A stretch of 64,000 nucleotides of DNA from NCBI GenBank assembly GCA_036023115.1, contig JAYKKT010000086.1, positions 17,541,001-17,605,000 on the forward strand, written 5' to 3'. The notes beneath the pieces are model-generated. The model was not told where the DNA came from. It made no database searches and saw nothing but the letters and a program-made list of their open reading frames with translations. Each line of letters starts with the position of its first letter. Position 1 is the stretch's first letter. The DNA is from Brasenia schreberi (taxonomy: Eukaryota > Streptophyta > Magnoliopsida > Nymphaeales > Cabombaceae). A program made the position numbers and the translations under genes. Of the stretch, positions 34,763 through 45,073 are shown piece after piece.

Positions 34763-36802
34763 TCTATAAATATCCAAAAAATTTTATAAACAAAAATTTT
34801 CCAAATACAAAACTTTCTCAAAATTTGAAATTTTGCCAAAGTCCCATGATTTTGAAATTGTTTCAAAAAACCTGATGATTTTTAAAAGCACCACCTTTCA
34901 AGAGAAAATATTTTGAAAGTTTTTAAAGTTGTTGGTGGATCAAATGGAATAAAGAAGGAATGATTCTCTGGGAAAGGAAGCATCCACGATAAGTGAATTG
35001 CCTACGAGCTGGATAAGGAAAGGATAAAAAAGGCAACTAGATCAAGTATGAAAATGAAGCTCAATTTAGGGTCAAGCTGCTCGATCCAATTCAAATTCAA
35101 GCAAAACTCCATCCAATCCCAAGTCAAGTTGCGAGGCAAGTTTGATTCAAAGACTAAACCAAAGCGATATGAATTCAAGTTCAAAAGTAAATGGCTACAT
35201 CAAACCAACTCAGGGCAACATCAAGGGAACCGTGGAACCAAGATGGTCAAGACATGGGCTAGATTGAGCTAAAGCCAAAGCCAAGGCCACCCCCAAGAAG
35301 ATCAAGGGTGCATCCAACTAAGGACACACCAATGCTCAAAAATCAATCAAGGTGTGTTCGGCTAAAATTAATCAAACAATAAACCAAGTCCAAGATCTAG
35401 TGGCTAAGCCAAAGGCCAGAAGGACCAAAAGCTGCACCAAAAACTGCTCATAGCCAATGCACACCATGATCGAGCTAAGTAAGAAGGCGGGTTAGAGTGG
35501 CTTGACTATACCTAGCCGTCCGTGACCATGTAAAGGCCGAATCATGCGGGCTACACCAAGCCCACATGGACCAAGAGGGGACCATTTTCAGCCTCATGTG
35601 CAACTATGTGACCAGAAACCTCCTTGGATTGAATCAAATTCGGGCCAAACATCAAGCTCCAAGACCGAACCCATGGAAGATTCTAAAGACTCCCCTTGAA
35701 ATCTATAAGTAGGCCCCTTGGGTGGCTGGTATAGGGAGGAAATATCAAAAGAAAAGTCGAGCAAATAGAGAGAGAGAGAGAGAGAAGAGGGAGAAAGGAG
35801 GAGTCTCTAGGATCTTCCACGGGTTTGGTCTTGGAGCTTGATGTTTGACCCGAATTTGATTCAATCAAAGGAGGTTTCTAGTCACATAGTTGCACATGGG
35901 TGCACATGGGGCTGAAAATCGTCCCGTCTTGGTCCATGTGGGCTTGGTGCAGCCCACATGGTTCGGCCTTCACTTGGTCATGGTAGGTGTAGGCGAGACA
36001 CTCTAGCCCGCCTTCTTACTTTGCTCGGTCATGGTGTGCATTGGCTATGAGCAGCCCGTGTTTTTGGTGCAACACTTGGTTCTTGTGGCCTTTGGTTAGC
36101 CACTAGGTCTTGGTCTTGGTTTGTGTTTTGATTAATTTTAGTTGAACATACCTTGATTGATTTTTGAGCATTGGTGTGTCCTTAGTTGGTTGCACCTTTG
36201 ATCTTCTTGGGGGTGGCCTTGGCTTTGGCTTTAGCTCAATCTAGCCCAAGTCTTGACCATCTTGGTTTCACCCTTCCCTTGATGTTGCCCTTGGTTGGTT
36301 TGTTGCAGCCATTTACTTTTGAACTTGAATTTGTATCGCTTTGGTTTAGTCTTTGAATCAAACTTGGCTCGCAACTTGACCTGGTATTGAATGGAGCTTT
36401 GCTTGAATTTGAATTGGATCGAGCAGCTTGACCCTGAATTGTGCTTCATTTTCATACTTGACCTGGGATTGGATGGAGCTTTGCTTGAATTTGAATTGGA
36501 TTCAGAAGCTTGACCCTAAATTGAGCTTGATTTCCATACTGATCCTTTCCTTATCCACCTCCCGGGCAATTCGCTTATCCTAGATGCTTCCTTTCCCAAA
36601 AAATCATTCCTTCTTTATTCCATTCGATCCAACGGCGACTTTCAAAACTTCCAAAATATTTTCTTTTGAAGGTGGTGCTTTTAAAAATCATCAGGTTTTT
36701 TTGAAACAATTTCAAAATCATGGGGCTTTGGTAAAATTTCAAATTTTGAGAAAGTTTTGCATTTGAAAAATTTTTATTTACAAAATTTTTCGGGTGTTTA
36801 CA
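34763..36802. repeat. large inverted repeat made of two LTR U3 regions
   Basis: Left arm 34763-35698 (+ orientation, after the polypurine tract) and right arm 35802-36802 (minus orientation, outer end TGTAAACACCC at 36802). They pair across a spacer of about 100 bp. Matching blocks include GATGATTTTTAAAAGCACCA (left, about 34870) with its complement at about 36680, and CCAAGCCCACATGGACCAAG (left, about 35550) with its complement near 35930. Equal-length frames at 35048-35272 (+) and 36231-36455 (-) are the same LTR text in mirror image, not two genes. The spacer contains a TATA-like CTATAAGTAGG and a (GA)n run (35768-35786). Confidence 0.88.
36378..36541 (-). repeat. 82-bp tandem duplication in the right arm of the inverted repeat
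   Basis: GACCTGGTATTGAATGGAGC at 36378 and GACCTGGGATTGGATGGAGC at 36460 start two units ending in TTTCATACT and TTCCATACT. The left arm has one unit (about 35047-35128). Confidence 0.8.
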
Positions 36803-38334
36803 ACTCTCTTAATCTCTAAACCTTTAACCATTGAAGAAACCTCATAGAAACATCATGTCAAGCTTCCTTGTAATAACTGCTTGTTGGGAGAAAGAGTGGA
36901 CTCATTTTTAATGATCACCTATTGAAGCAAGTTGGTTTGATGGGCATCTCAAGGGAGAAGGTTCCTCCCTAATAGCCACGGATATAGAGTCAACGTCATA
37001 GATAGAAGGTGAGATTCTTAAGGTATGCTCACTGTTTTTTATCTCATTCTACTTGTGATAGACCTTAGTAAAGTTTTCAATCCTGAAATCCTTTTCCGAG
37101 AAGGGAGAGAAACCGAAGATTCATAATGATGGGAAGGAGGCAAACAATATCAACTAGAGTGCTTGCAAACAGATGCCACACAATTTGGGATTGTTATTGG
37201 TAGTAGCATCCATACCATAGTTGATGAGCATTGATTGGTATTTATCAAGAAAACCTATATTATTACGGAGGTTAGCCCACAAGCAGCAAAGTTTGAAGTC
37301 TACCTAGAGCAAGGATATGAATCCAAAAACCAAAAAGAAGACTCTTTTTCATCGAGTCTGTAAACCGACAAGTCTATTATAGCATGTAGACCTTATCACA
37401 ACCCTAATTAACAAGCAAGTCAATGGAGTTAGGTAAGGTTTAACAATTATTAAGTTGAACCTTTACGACCAAGATGCACCACAAAATAGGAGTTGAGGAG
37501 AAAAGATTCCTTATTTTCCTATTTGTAAGGAATCAACAACAAACTATGTGGCAGAAGAAGAACCATGAGAGCCAAAATATCATAAAAGAAAAGTTACCCC
37601 ATCGGAACCGAGGACCACAAACGGGCTATTATATCTATAGGAGATGGAGAAACAAGAGGAATGATACTTAAAGCATACCTTAGTGAGTCTAGTATGATTG
37701 GCTAGAAAAGAAAGCATGCATATCAGAATTTTCGAAAATACAAGTGAATCCAAAGCTGAAGGAACTAGAGTGAGTGTCCTACTCAATATGTGGAGCCAGC
37801 ACTCTAGAGAGCCTCAAGGGTGGAATTCATTAAGTTATACACCATAGCCACAAAAGGAGATGCGAGCAACAACTTTGAAACTTACATAATGATAGAAATA
37901 AACTATGTACATTCACCATTGACTTTGGTTCCATGTACATAAGCAACAAAATGGCAGAACCATAGTAGGAACAAGGCATGGTATTCTTTGTCCGATACAA
38001 CATTAGTACTCGAATAGTTGCAGATAAAATCATCCCAATAAAGATGAAGAGCGAATCAGGGAATATCAAAGTCCTAATCGACCATAGAAGAAAGATCGAT
38101 ACTATCAATAGATAAACTAATGATTACCCAAACATCAAGGATTGTTGGGGATATCATTCTAAAAGAAAACCAAAAATGATTGTACCAAGAGAACCAAAAG
38201 GCAAAGAAAAATATAGAAGTTGGCCATCGAAATGGATGGCTAAACAAGATAACATGATAAGGTCATAGATACCTTATTCTATCTAAAGGTGATGCTTTTG
38301 TTCCATAACCCGATCCACCAATCAACATACAACT
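36803..38334. other. 1.5 kb without a recognised gene
   Basis: No conserved domain on either strand. The frames at 37474-37671 (+), 37580-37786 (-) and 37830-38108 (-) carry no motif I recognise. The composition resembles retroelement internal sequence. Confidence 0.35.
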
Positions 38335-38352
38335 GGTTGGTTGTAGCCCAAG

Positions 38353-38404
38353 CAACAACAACTACAACAACTAAGCCTTTTCCCATACTAGACGGGGTCG
38401 GCTA
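38353..38404 (-). mobile_element. 52-bp retroposed fragment with (TTG)n-type tail and 18-bp target duplications
   Basis: The insert reads, on the minus strand, TAGCCGACCCCGTCTAGTAT, then GGGAAAAGGCTTAG and ends TTGTTGTAGTTGTTGTTG. It is flanked by perfect 18-bp direct repeats GGTTGGTTGTAGCCCAAG at 38335-38352 and 38405-38422. Long direct repeats and a simple-sequence 3' tail are signs of LINE-driven retroposition. The CCCC...GGATAAGGCTTAGTTGTTG text is a very common plant dispersed repeat as I recall it; I think it is the 3' end of an RTE-type LINE or a SINE using it. Confidence 0.8.
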
Positions 38405-38741
38405 GGTTGGTTGTAGCCCAAGAACAAACATAATTTGGGCAGCAAGAAAATCATCAAATCATTGGTTGCTAATATAATAGTAGGAGGAAAATTAGAATTG
38501 AAAGCCATGAACGGAGAAAAGAAGGAGAGTTTCTTTTGTTGAAGAGAATATGCACTCAAATCAAATGCGAAAGAAAGAAGGAGAAGAGGGTTTTATCATT
38601 ATAAGGCCTAAATGATACTTAAGAAGGACGAGAATCTCAAAAATCAAGTGGACCATAGTCTTTTCACCATACAATGTTGATGGAAGTAGGACTTGTATCC
38701 TCGACAAACAGATATGTACATAAAGTCGCAATGAGGCATCT

Positions 38742-39420
38742 GTTGATGCGAAAAAAATGAGAAGGGGTACGTGACAAGTTTCGAAGGGCTACAAGTCCAG
38801 TCCCATGATGTGTGCCATGGGGTATGACATCACAATAATGATAGTTATCACCCCATACCTAACATTACGTCCTAATGGTAGATCAATGAGGCCAACCGGA
38901 AGTTATTCGAAGTTGTGTACACAAAAGGTAGGCGTAACTATTATCGTCTTGAGGGAGGTCTACAGTCATGCCCACAAAAAGGGGACTTAACTATTACTAC
39001 CTCAAGTGAGGTATATAAATAGTAATTCTAATGTGTAAAGAAGGGATCAATCACAATTGCAACCCACACTTTTTCTAATATATCTTCCTTTCTTTCCTAG
39101 GAGTAGACTTAGCTCCCCAACGTTAATCGAATACGACATTGCTATTCCGTGCGTGTTGTCTCCTTTTTTCAGCCTTACATGTGACTCATATAACAACCAG
39201 ACTACGCTCAGCCAGATTTTTTGAGACTTATTTCCATCACCCAAGGCCTTATCCATCATTTCTTTTGAGAATGATCGTTAGAGTTCTCTAGCATGTCTCA
39301 TGTCTCATTGCATTTCAATAGGCGCTTTAGGTGTTATCCGAATTACGTCATCACTTTTGATGGTAACATAATCAAAGTTCATGAATCTTAAACCCCCATG
39401 ATGTTTACATCGATTTACAT
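38742..39420 (+). repeat. probable LTR with promoter of another gypsy family
   Basis: The text has LTR character: a possible TGTTGATGCG start (38742), a U3 with GGTAGATCAATGAGGCCAAC and AAGGGGACTTAACTATTACT-like words, a good TATATAAAT at 39012-39020, then a pyrimidine-rich leader (TTCCTTTCTTTCC, about 39084). The right end is not clear; GATGTTTACATCGA near 39400 is a candidate. No partner LTR is seen in the window. Confidence 0.45.
39012..39020 (+). promoter_or_regulatory. TATA box of the probable LTR
   Basis: TATATAAAT in GTGAGGTATATAAATAG, followed about 75 bp later by a TTCCTTTCTTTCC leader. Confidence 0.45.
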
Positions 39421-39588
39421 CATTCTAATAAATTTGATAATTTGTCCATAAAAAATTGTTTCCAACACGAAAACCAACATTTTTCCTTCATTAAAAAGAG
39501 TTATACAAATTGACTTTTTTTTCTTCGCCATCTATTTTTATGGTCGTAGCTGCATGTAGCCATCTCTAAAAATGTTGAAACTATTGTA

Positions 39589-39715
39589 GCCCAAGCTGTA
39601 GCTCAACTGGCAGGACAACTTCGGCTGGTGGGAGTTCAATAAGAGGGGAGGTGCATCTGTTTGGCTTCACGTCCCCATTGCAGGCATATATTTCCTGTAT
39701 GTACAGATAAAAAAT
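39589..39715 (+). mobile_element. tRNA-derived SINE-like unit
   Basis: TAGCTCAACTGG (39599-39610) fits the RNA polymerase III A box and GAGTTCAAT (39632-39640) a weak B box, with tRNA-like spacing. There is no full cloverleaf, so this is not a tRNA gene. The 3' side ends in TTCCTGTATGTACAG. Target duplications are not clear. Confidence 0.5.
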
Positions 39716-39779
39716 TGTCGACAACAGTTTTTCCATAAATAATGGTAGTCAGTATTTTGAAAATCTTTTAATATTATTA

Positions 39780-40130
39780 ACTTTGGGCACACAAAGTCAT
39801 GACTGTCGCTAGGGGGTTCGACTGAAAGGACCCATCCTCTACTTCAAGGTGACAAGTTTCAACTTCAAGCATATCCAATAAGTGTCTCACCTTGTCAATA
39901 AAAATAAAGAGAAACATGCGTTTGGGATTCCTTGTGCATGTGTGGGGGAAAGTATCGTCAGCACAACATGGCAAAGAACTATGCACAAAGCCTCCTTTTT
40001 TAGGATGAGAGGCCAAAGCTGGGTATGGAGTCGAACTCGTGGTCAGCCTTCGTGCTGAGTCGAGAGCCCTCCAGGTGGGGTATCGCCCTCGGTGCACTAT
40101 CAACAAAGCCTTTTCAACAACAAAAAAAGC
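39780..40130 (-). mobile_element. tRNA-derived SINE-like unit, minus strand
   Basis: On the minus strand GAGTTCGACTCC (40027-40038) is a good B box. A degenerate A box (TACCCCACCTGG, about 40070-40082) precedes it. The tail runs to about 39780 (CCCAAAGTTAATAATATT). The 124-residue frame across it (39777-40151) is not supported as a protein. Confidence 0.45.
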
Positions 40131-40596
40131 CATAAATATTTTAAAAGACACTTTATCTTCATTTGAAATAGAAAAACACCGCCTTTTGTTTCAAACTTAA
40201 ACCATTTATCAAAAATATTAAACTTTTAGTTTAAACCATTTTCAAATGAATCTCAAGAGACAGGCTTAGTGTGTTCTGAACTTTCAAAAGCAGATTGGAT
40301 CCCAACCAGATATGAACATTGAAAAGGAGACCGTATCTCAGTTTTTTTTTTCCTTTTGCTAGTTAGGCTAACATGATACAAGAGGAACCTGTACGGGACC
40401 CACCAAATGTGGGATCACGTAATGTCTGCAAAGCTAGAAAGGTTTTGCATTTAAAAGTTTGTTTGAGAAGCAATTTTAGCATTTTTTAAATTTATTTTCC
40501 TAAGAGAAGCTCGGGCAACGACCGAAATTCAAGTACTACTCCTGGCATGACTCGTCATCTAGGTCTCGGAGTGGGCCCCGGAAAATCATGAGCCGT

Positions 40597-40781
40597 CACG
40601 TGGCCTTGCCACGTAGGCTTGTGTAGTCAAGAGTAACCAAAGAGCGATCCGCTTGATGCCTCGCTCTTCCAGCTCGTTCCGCCACGATCCCTCCTTGCAC
40701 GGGATAGTCCAACGCTCCCAATTGCAGCTCTACTTTCATTTCCTTTGATCTCAAGCCTGCTCGTTTCTGCCAGGACACGTG
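40597..40781. promoter_or_regulatory. distal G-boxes upstream of the BBX gene
   Basis: CACGTG occurs at 40597-40602 (GTCACGTGGC) and 40776-40781 (GACACGTGTT), with CCACGTAG at about 40609. The stretch 40540-40850 is more GC-rich than its surroundings. The minus-strand frame 40596-40847 has no known motif. Confidence 0.4.
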
Positions 40782-40937
40782 TTCAATAACTCTGGATATG
40801 GGTCTTGGACCAAATCGCCCTACATATACGCTGTGCACATCTTGCATCTCTTAATTTCGATTTAGTTTCAAATGAGATAAATCCAGGTATTCAGTTTGTA
40901 TGGATTCGTCTTTCAAAAGGACGATGAAAATCGACGG

Positions 40938-41098
40938 ATGCTTGGTTGGTTCATGTGGTTTGACACTTGCTCCTCTTAAGAAAAGGTCTTGAGTTCAAGT
41001 CTTGTGAATGGAGAGAACCAGAACTAGGCGATCACCATATTGAGCTGACCCAGGTCGAACCATATTCTTCGAGGTCCCAGATTCCCTTTTTGTTTTTT
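40938..41098 (+). mobile_element. tRNA-derived SINE-like unit in the BBX upstream region
   Basis: TGGTTCATGTGG (40947-40958) is A-box-like and GAGTTCAAGTC (40991-41001) is a good B box. The unit ends in a T-run (CCCTTTTTGTTTTTTTAAG, about 41080-41100), as in some plant SINEs. It separates the distal from the proximal G-boxes. Confidence 0.55.
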
Positions 41099-41298
41099 TA
41101 AGATGATATAAACTGAAACTTTATCATGTTTAGGTTTCTTAACCGAAAATGAAACCATTTATTAATTTTGTCAAGCACATATATCGTCCTAAAACAGCAG
41201 ACAATATACCGCGAAATATTAATATCCAAACGAACGGGCCACGCTTCCTAACAAAAGCCCAGGTGGCCCCACACAAGAGGGACTAGCCTCACGCATAT

Positions 41299-41450
41299 GT
41301 CACGTGCAGCCGCCACGTCGGACGTCTCGATCCCTAGGCCGTACCTTGTCCAGCTTGGCTCCACGTCATTGTAAACATCTCTCAAAAGGAGCACGCCTTC
41401 CGGAGGAGGATAGTTTCTGCGTCGGACGGTTTCCTACCGCGACGTGGATA
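41299..41450 (+). promoter_or_regulatory. proximal cluster of ACGT-core elements of the BBX gene
   Basis: Within 150 bp: GTCACGTGCA (G-box, 41299-41308), CCACGTCG (41313-41320), GACGTC (C-box, 41321-41326), CCACGTCAT (41361-41369) and GACGTGG (41441-41447). Such motifs bind bZIP factors (HY5, ABF types) and bHLH PIFs. The density is far above background here. Confidence 0.65.
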
Positions 41451-41490
41451 CACCCGGCTCCTTTGTTCGATAACCACGCTGTAAAGTCTC

Positions 41491-41498
41491 TATATAAA
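41491..41498 (+). promoter_or_regulatory. TATA box of the BBX gene
   Basis: TATATAAA in CTCTATATAAATACTTGCC, 71 bp before the chosen ATG. It predicts transcription start near 41520-41530, so the in-frame ATG at 41521 would lie at the cap site and is not used. Confidence 0.75.
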
Positions 41499-41568
41499 TA
41501 CTTGCCTTCGCATGGAGTAGTTGGTTTGGTTCCTATTTCTGCACACTGATTTTTTCTGTTTGAGAAAT

Positions 41569-41922
41569 ATGAAGGGGTGCGAGTTATGCGAGAGACCGGC
41601 AAGGATGTATTGCGAGTCGGACCAGGCCAGCCTTTGCTGGGGCTGCGACGCGAAGGTTCACTTGGCGAACTTCCTCGTAGCGAGGCACTCGAGAAGCCTT
41701 CTGTGCCAGACGTGTCAGGAACCCACTTCATGGCGAACAGCTGGAGGCCGTCTCAGCCCAACGGTCTCCGTATGCCAGAAGTGTATGTCGAAGCCGCTAG
41801 AAGAAGACAAAATATTCCCATTGTTTCCTTTGCATCATTCGAAGAAAAAGAGGAAGCCCATGAACTCCCTTCCAAACGCACAACCAAGGTATCAAACTCG
41901 CCCTCGATCCCCTTTGCATTGA
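41569..41922 (+). CDS. single B-box zinc-finger protein, BBX28/BBX29 type (BBX microprotein-like)
   Basis: A 117-residue frame with one B-box at the N-terminus: zinc ligands C4, C7, C15, D18, C23, C26, H31 and H40, within CELCERPARMYC, DQASLCWGCDAKVH and NFLVARH. The text continues LLCQTCQEPTSW and TVSVCQKCM (C69, C72), a remnant of a second finger seen in this family. A basic KKKRKP at 92-97 could be a nuclear signal. No CCT domain. Family members act in the nucleus and modulate HY5-dependent light and ABA responses through protein contacts. The start 41569 follows the TATA spacing. The acidic C-terminal part usual in BBX28/29 (about 220 residues) is missing: either the protein is short, or an intron starts at AAG|GTATCA (41889-41890) and a second exon follows. 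I could not fix an acceptor. The gene is GC-richer than its neighbours and has no lesion. Confidence 0.9.
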   Translation: MKGCELCERPARMYCESDQASLCWGCDAKVHLANFLVARHSRSLLCQTCQEPTSWRTAGGRLSPTVSVCQKCMSKPLEEDKIFPLFPLHHSKKKRKPMNSLPNAQPRYQTRPRSPLH

Positions 41923-42790
41923 AGAGGTGATATGGTTATTACATCTGAAGAGCACCCAGACGTATATCATGCTTTGGGTTGAGGCATTTCAATTTAGTGG
42001 TGGCACTGAATTAGTTCTTAGCAACAAAGTTTTCCAGCAGTGAGAAAGCATGAAAATTTTGATGGTGAACGCTCTGAAGAGAGAGGAAGGACTCTAAGCA
42101 TGATCCTCCTTTTAGAGAGTTAAACGTTATTATGGCAACTATGATTCATGTACCCGGCCCCACTTGTGGGAAAAGAAATGATTTTTGTTTTGGTTTACTA
42201 TTTTTCAGGAAAATAAGGTTTGATTCCATCCAGACTTCCTGAGCCCCACATGAAAATATTTAATATATAATGTATTTGATATATTTGTATGTATATACAT
42301 TATATATTCATAAATGGTTTACACCATAAATTGAGTAGGTTTAACGAGAACTTCTCGTATCAGATCTACAAGAAAGAATTTGACAGAAGTCGTGGTTCTT
42401 AGTGTAGTCGCAAATGGGGAAGATTTTGGCACCGCAAAATGATTTGGAATAATTGTGTGTGAATATCATCCCAGTTTGAAAGACCTCGGAAAAGGATGGG
42501 TTGGGAGCTGGGAATCCTGGTATATATGATGACTGATGGACCTGCGCATAAAACTAAAACTAAGTTAGCAAAGGCATTGCTTAAATTACTAGGACACACC
42601 TTCTTTTCTAAATTCACTGTTTATTTGCGTCTCTCTCTCTCCTCCCATCTCGTACTTCCTCTATGCCATCTCTTGCTAATTTGTCTACCCTGCACACTCT
42701 TCCTCCTCTCTCATAACCTTCAAACCCTCCACTCTCTTGCATTTAGTTGTTATCATATCTCTACCTCTCGCCATCTAAAACTATAAGATC
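41923..42790. other. 3' flank of the BBX gene
   Basis: Probable 3' untranslated region or second-exon region. AAATATTTAATATATAATG and a strongly AT-rich stretch (42255-42315) could hold polyadenylation signals. The frame at 42496-42786 has no known motif; 42630-42780 is CT-rich. Confidence 0.45.
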
Positions 42791-42794
42791 TTCC

Positions 42795-42917
42795 CTAAGG
42801 GACGTACAAGTCTCTAAAGACTTATACTAGTAGGACTCATATATTCGCACATTCTAAAACTAAGGGATGTACAAGTCTCTAAAGACTTATACCAGTAGGA
42901 CTCATATATTCCCACAT
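42795..42917. repeat. 65-bp tandem duplication
   Basis: Two units start CTAAGGGACGTACAAG (42795) and CTAAGGGATGTACAAG (42860), both followed by TCTCTAAAGACTTATAC and AGTAGGACTCATATATTC. Confidence 0.9.
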
Positions 42918-43590
42918 TATTATGTTACGAACAAATTGCATATTATCTTATTTACATGTTCATATCCATATCCACATATATCCATATCCACATATATAGA
43001 TCCATATCCATGTAATATCAAATCACACTTTTTATAATGAACACATTCATACCAAATCATGCTCTTTACGAATTAAGTCATGAAAAAGATTATTTCAAAA
43101 GCATATCAAATAATTCATAAATTTCAAATATCATTTAATAAGGATCATAAACATTTAACACTTATGCATACTTAAATCTACTGAAAACAAGGAAAATCAC
43201 TTTTAAATGGTTCTACATAACTTTCTACCGAAAGGAGCACCAAGATAGAATCTCCAAACTATTAGGTAGCTCTTATCACCACCAAATCCTCCAATTTTAA
43301 TCTCTAACCAATTTGAAAATAATAATAATATTACAAGTTATGGAATTAGGAAATATTTTGTGTTTTAGATACTAAACAATTCCAAAACAACCAAAAAATA
43401 TAATCTAAATCTAAATAAGTTGTCTTGAATCGAAACTGATGCATGAATCCATTTCTAACTCAAACTGAATAGTATAGTAGGCATTTTGTGTCTCTAGGTC
43501 AATATTGAACTGGACTTGAACCTGAATCTACTTATATAGGTTATACCCAACCTGTACATAATCACAAAAAAACATGACGCAAAACTCCTA
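42900..43590 (+). repeat. first copy of a long diverged direct repeat
   Basis: This block aligns with 44390-45010: shared text includes CACCAAATCCT(C/T)(C/T)AATTTTAATCTCTAA (43280 and 44651), GTTGTCTTGAATCGAAACTG against GTTGTCCTGGAACAGAACTG, and TTTCTAAC(T/C)CAA (43452, 44834), always 1.37-1.38 kb apart. It includes a CCATAT-type microsatellite at 42961-43013. No coding content seen. Confidence 0.7.
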
Positions 43591-44389
43591 CCTCACTCTG
43601 ATTTATCGTACTCGACATACTATAAAAGGAGATGACACCACATGTCATCGTGTCGCACATGACACGATCCTACCCAACATGGACATGACATGTAATATCA
43701 ACCGTGAACATCTGCCCATTGCCGTACTTTCGACCAGTAGGAGGGACGACAGCCACTGACAGCATCTTGCTGAAAAAACGAGTATGAAAAGTGAATCCGA
43801 TGCCAGTTGGTGTCGATTTGCCTATGAAAATTGAACGGAACCCTAACAGGTTCCTTTCATTCGAAATCCGATGACACATGCTATTTTCCAGACGGTCATT
43901 CCAACCCCACTAATTTCTGTCAACCCAAGTTAAAATAGATGCCTAACAAGAAGACTTGCCGAAAAACTAAATCAAACAGAAGATCTGAAATACCAAATAA
44001 AAACAAGCTTTTTTGGTGTTTTTCGCTGTCCACCACTTGCTGAAGCTCGCTCAAGGAATGCAGATCGCATAGGGGCTCTTCCATGCTTCAATCAACTCCT
44101 TGAAAGCCATTAAAATGACTTTGTTCAAAGTGGTGGGTGGCTATTGCCATCACCATTGTTTCTGATAACCCTCATTGTGAGCGTTACATTACGTCAGAGG
44201 CTAGCAACATCCAGTTTGGCTTTGCATCCACTTAATCTGGATTCAATCCAACCCATACTATTACAGTCAAATCATGATGACTCTCATGGTAAAGAGTTAT
44301 GAAAAATACTTATATTCACCCCAAGCTAGAATGCTCGAAGGACCACCAAATCTCTAGAAGCACCACACAAACCACACAAATATGGCTCA
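43591..44389. other. sequence between the direct repeats, no gene recognised
   Basis: Contains CATGACACGAT-type words (43635-43690) similar to the text after the second repeat (45020-45078). The frames at 43574-43759 and 43670-43879 have no motif. Confidence 0.4.
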
Positions 44390-45010
44390 TCGATTCACAC
44401 ATCATTATATTCCAATCTTATCTTATCGACATGTTTATGTTCAAATCCACATGTCTAAATCCATATTCACATAATATTAATTTCAAATACTATTCAAGAG
44501 ATATCAATAAAGCATTTAACAACTCCTCATATTTAAATCATTCAAATGATAGAAAATCACTTCTAAAATGGTCCTATTAAGAAATGCATAACCCTCTAGC
44601 TGAAAGAGCACTGAGATACGGTCCCCAAACGTTTAGGTTACCCTTAACATCACCAAATCCTCTAATTTTAATCTCTAAATGATTCAAAATGATAATAACA
44701 TTAAAATTCATTTAATTTTACGTCGAACGCAATAAACTGGATCCAAATTGTACCACAAATGATCTTAAATGACCCAAAAACCTATCTCAAATTCAAATAT
44801 GTTGTCCTGGAACAGAACTGTCACATAGATATATTTCTAACCCAACCTTAATATAATAGGTATTCTGTGTTCTTGGATCAACCGACCCAAACTTCAATCT
44901 ACCTAAATAGGTTATCTGCATAGTTTTTTTTATCAACTTATAACCTATCTTTTAACCCAACTTATACATAATAGAGCCCAAAACAAAAAATTGGTCCTAA
45001 ACATAATACA
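44390..45010 (+). repeat. second copy of the long diverged direct repeat
   Basis: See the first copy at 42900-43590. The right flank is interrupted at 45079 by a solo LTR. Confidence 0.7.
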
Positions 45011-45073
45011 AATTTTATATGACACGAGTCGACGATACCATGACCAAGACATGGTACGTGGTGTAAGACATGA

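Noticed and set aside
35048..36455. Two similar lysine-rich frames on opposite strands as a conserved gene pair
   Set aside because: They are the same LTR text in the two arms of the palindrome.
39599..39640. tRNA gene
   Set aside because: A and B boxes are present but no cloverleaf or acceptor stem can be formed; the SINE reading is better.
39777..40151. 124-residue minus-strand frame
   Set aside because: It coincides with a SINE-like unit with a clear pol III B box and shows no protein motif.
40596..40847. 83-residue minus-strand frame in GC-rich sequence
   Set aside because: No domain, no promoter signals on that strand; its length is explained by the local GC-rich, stop-poor composition.
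41521..41568. In-frame upstream ATG extending the BBX protein by 16 residues
   Set aside because: It falls at the predicted cap site 30 bp after the TATA box, and BBX28/29 proteins start just before the first zinc Cys.
41577..41930. 117-residue frame in another phase over the BBX gene
   Set aside because: Shadow of the real frame; it lacks the zinc ligands.
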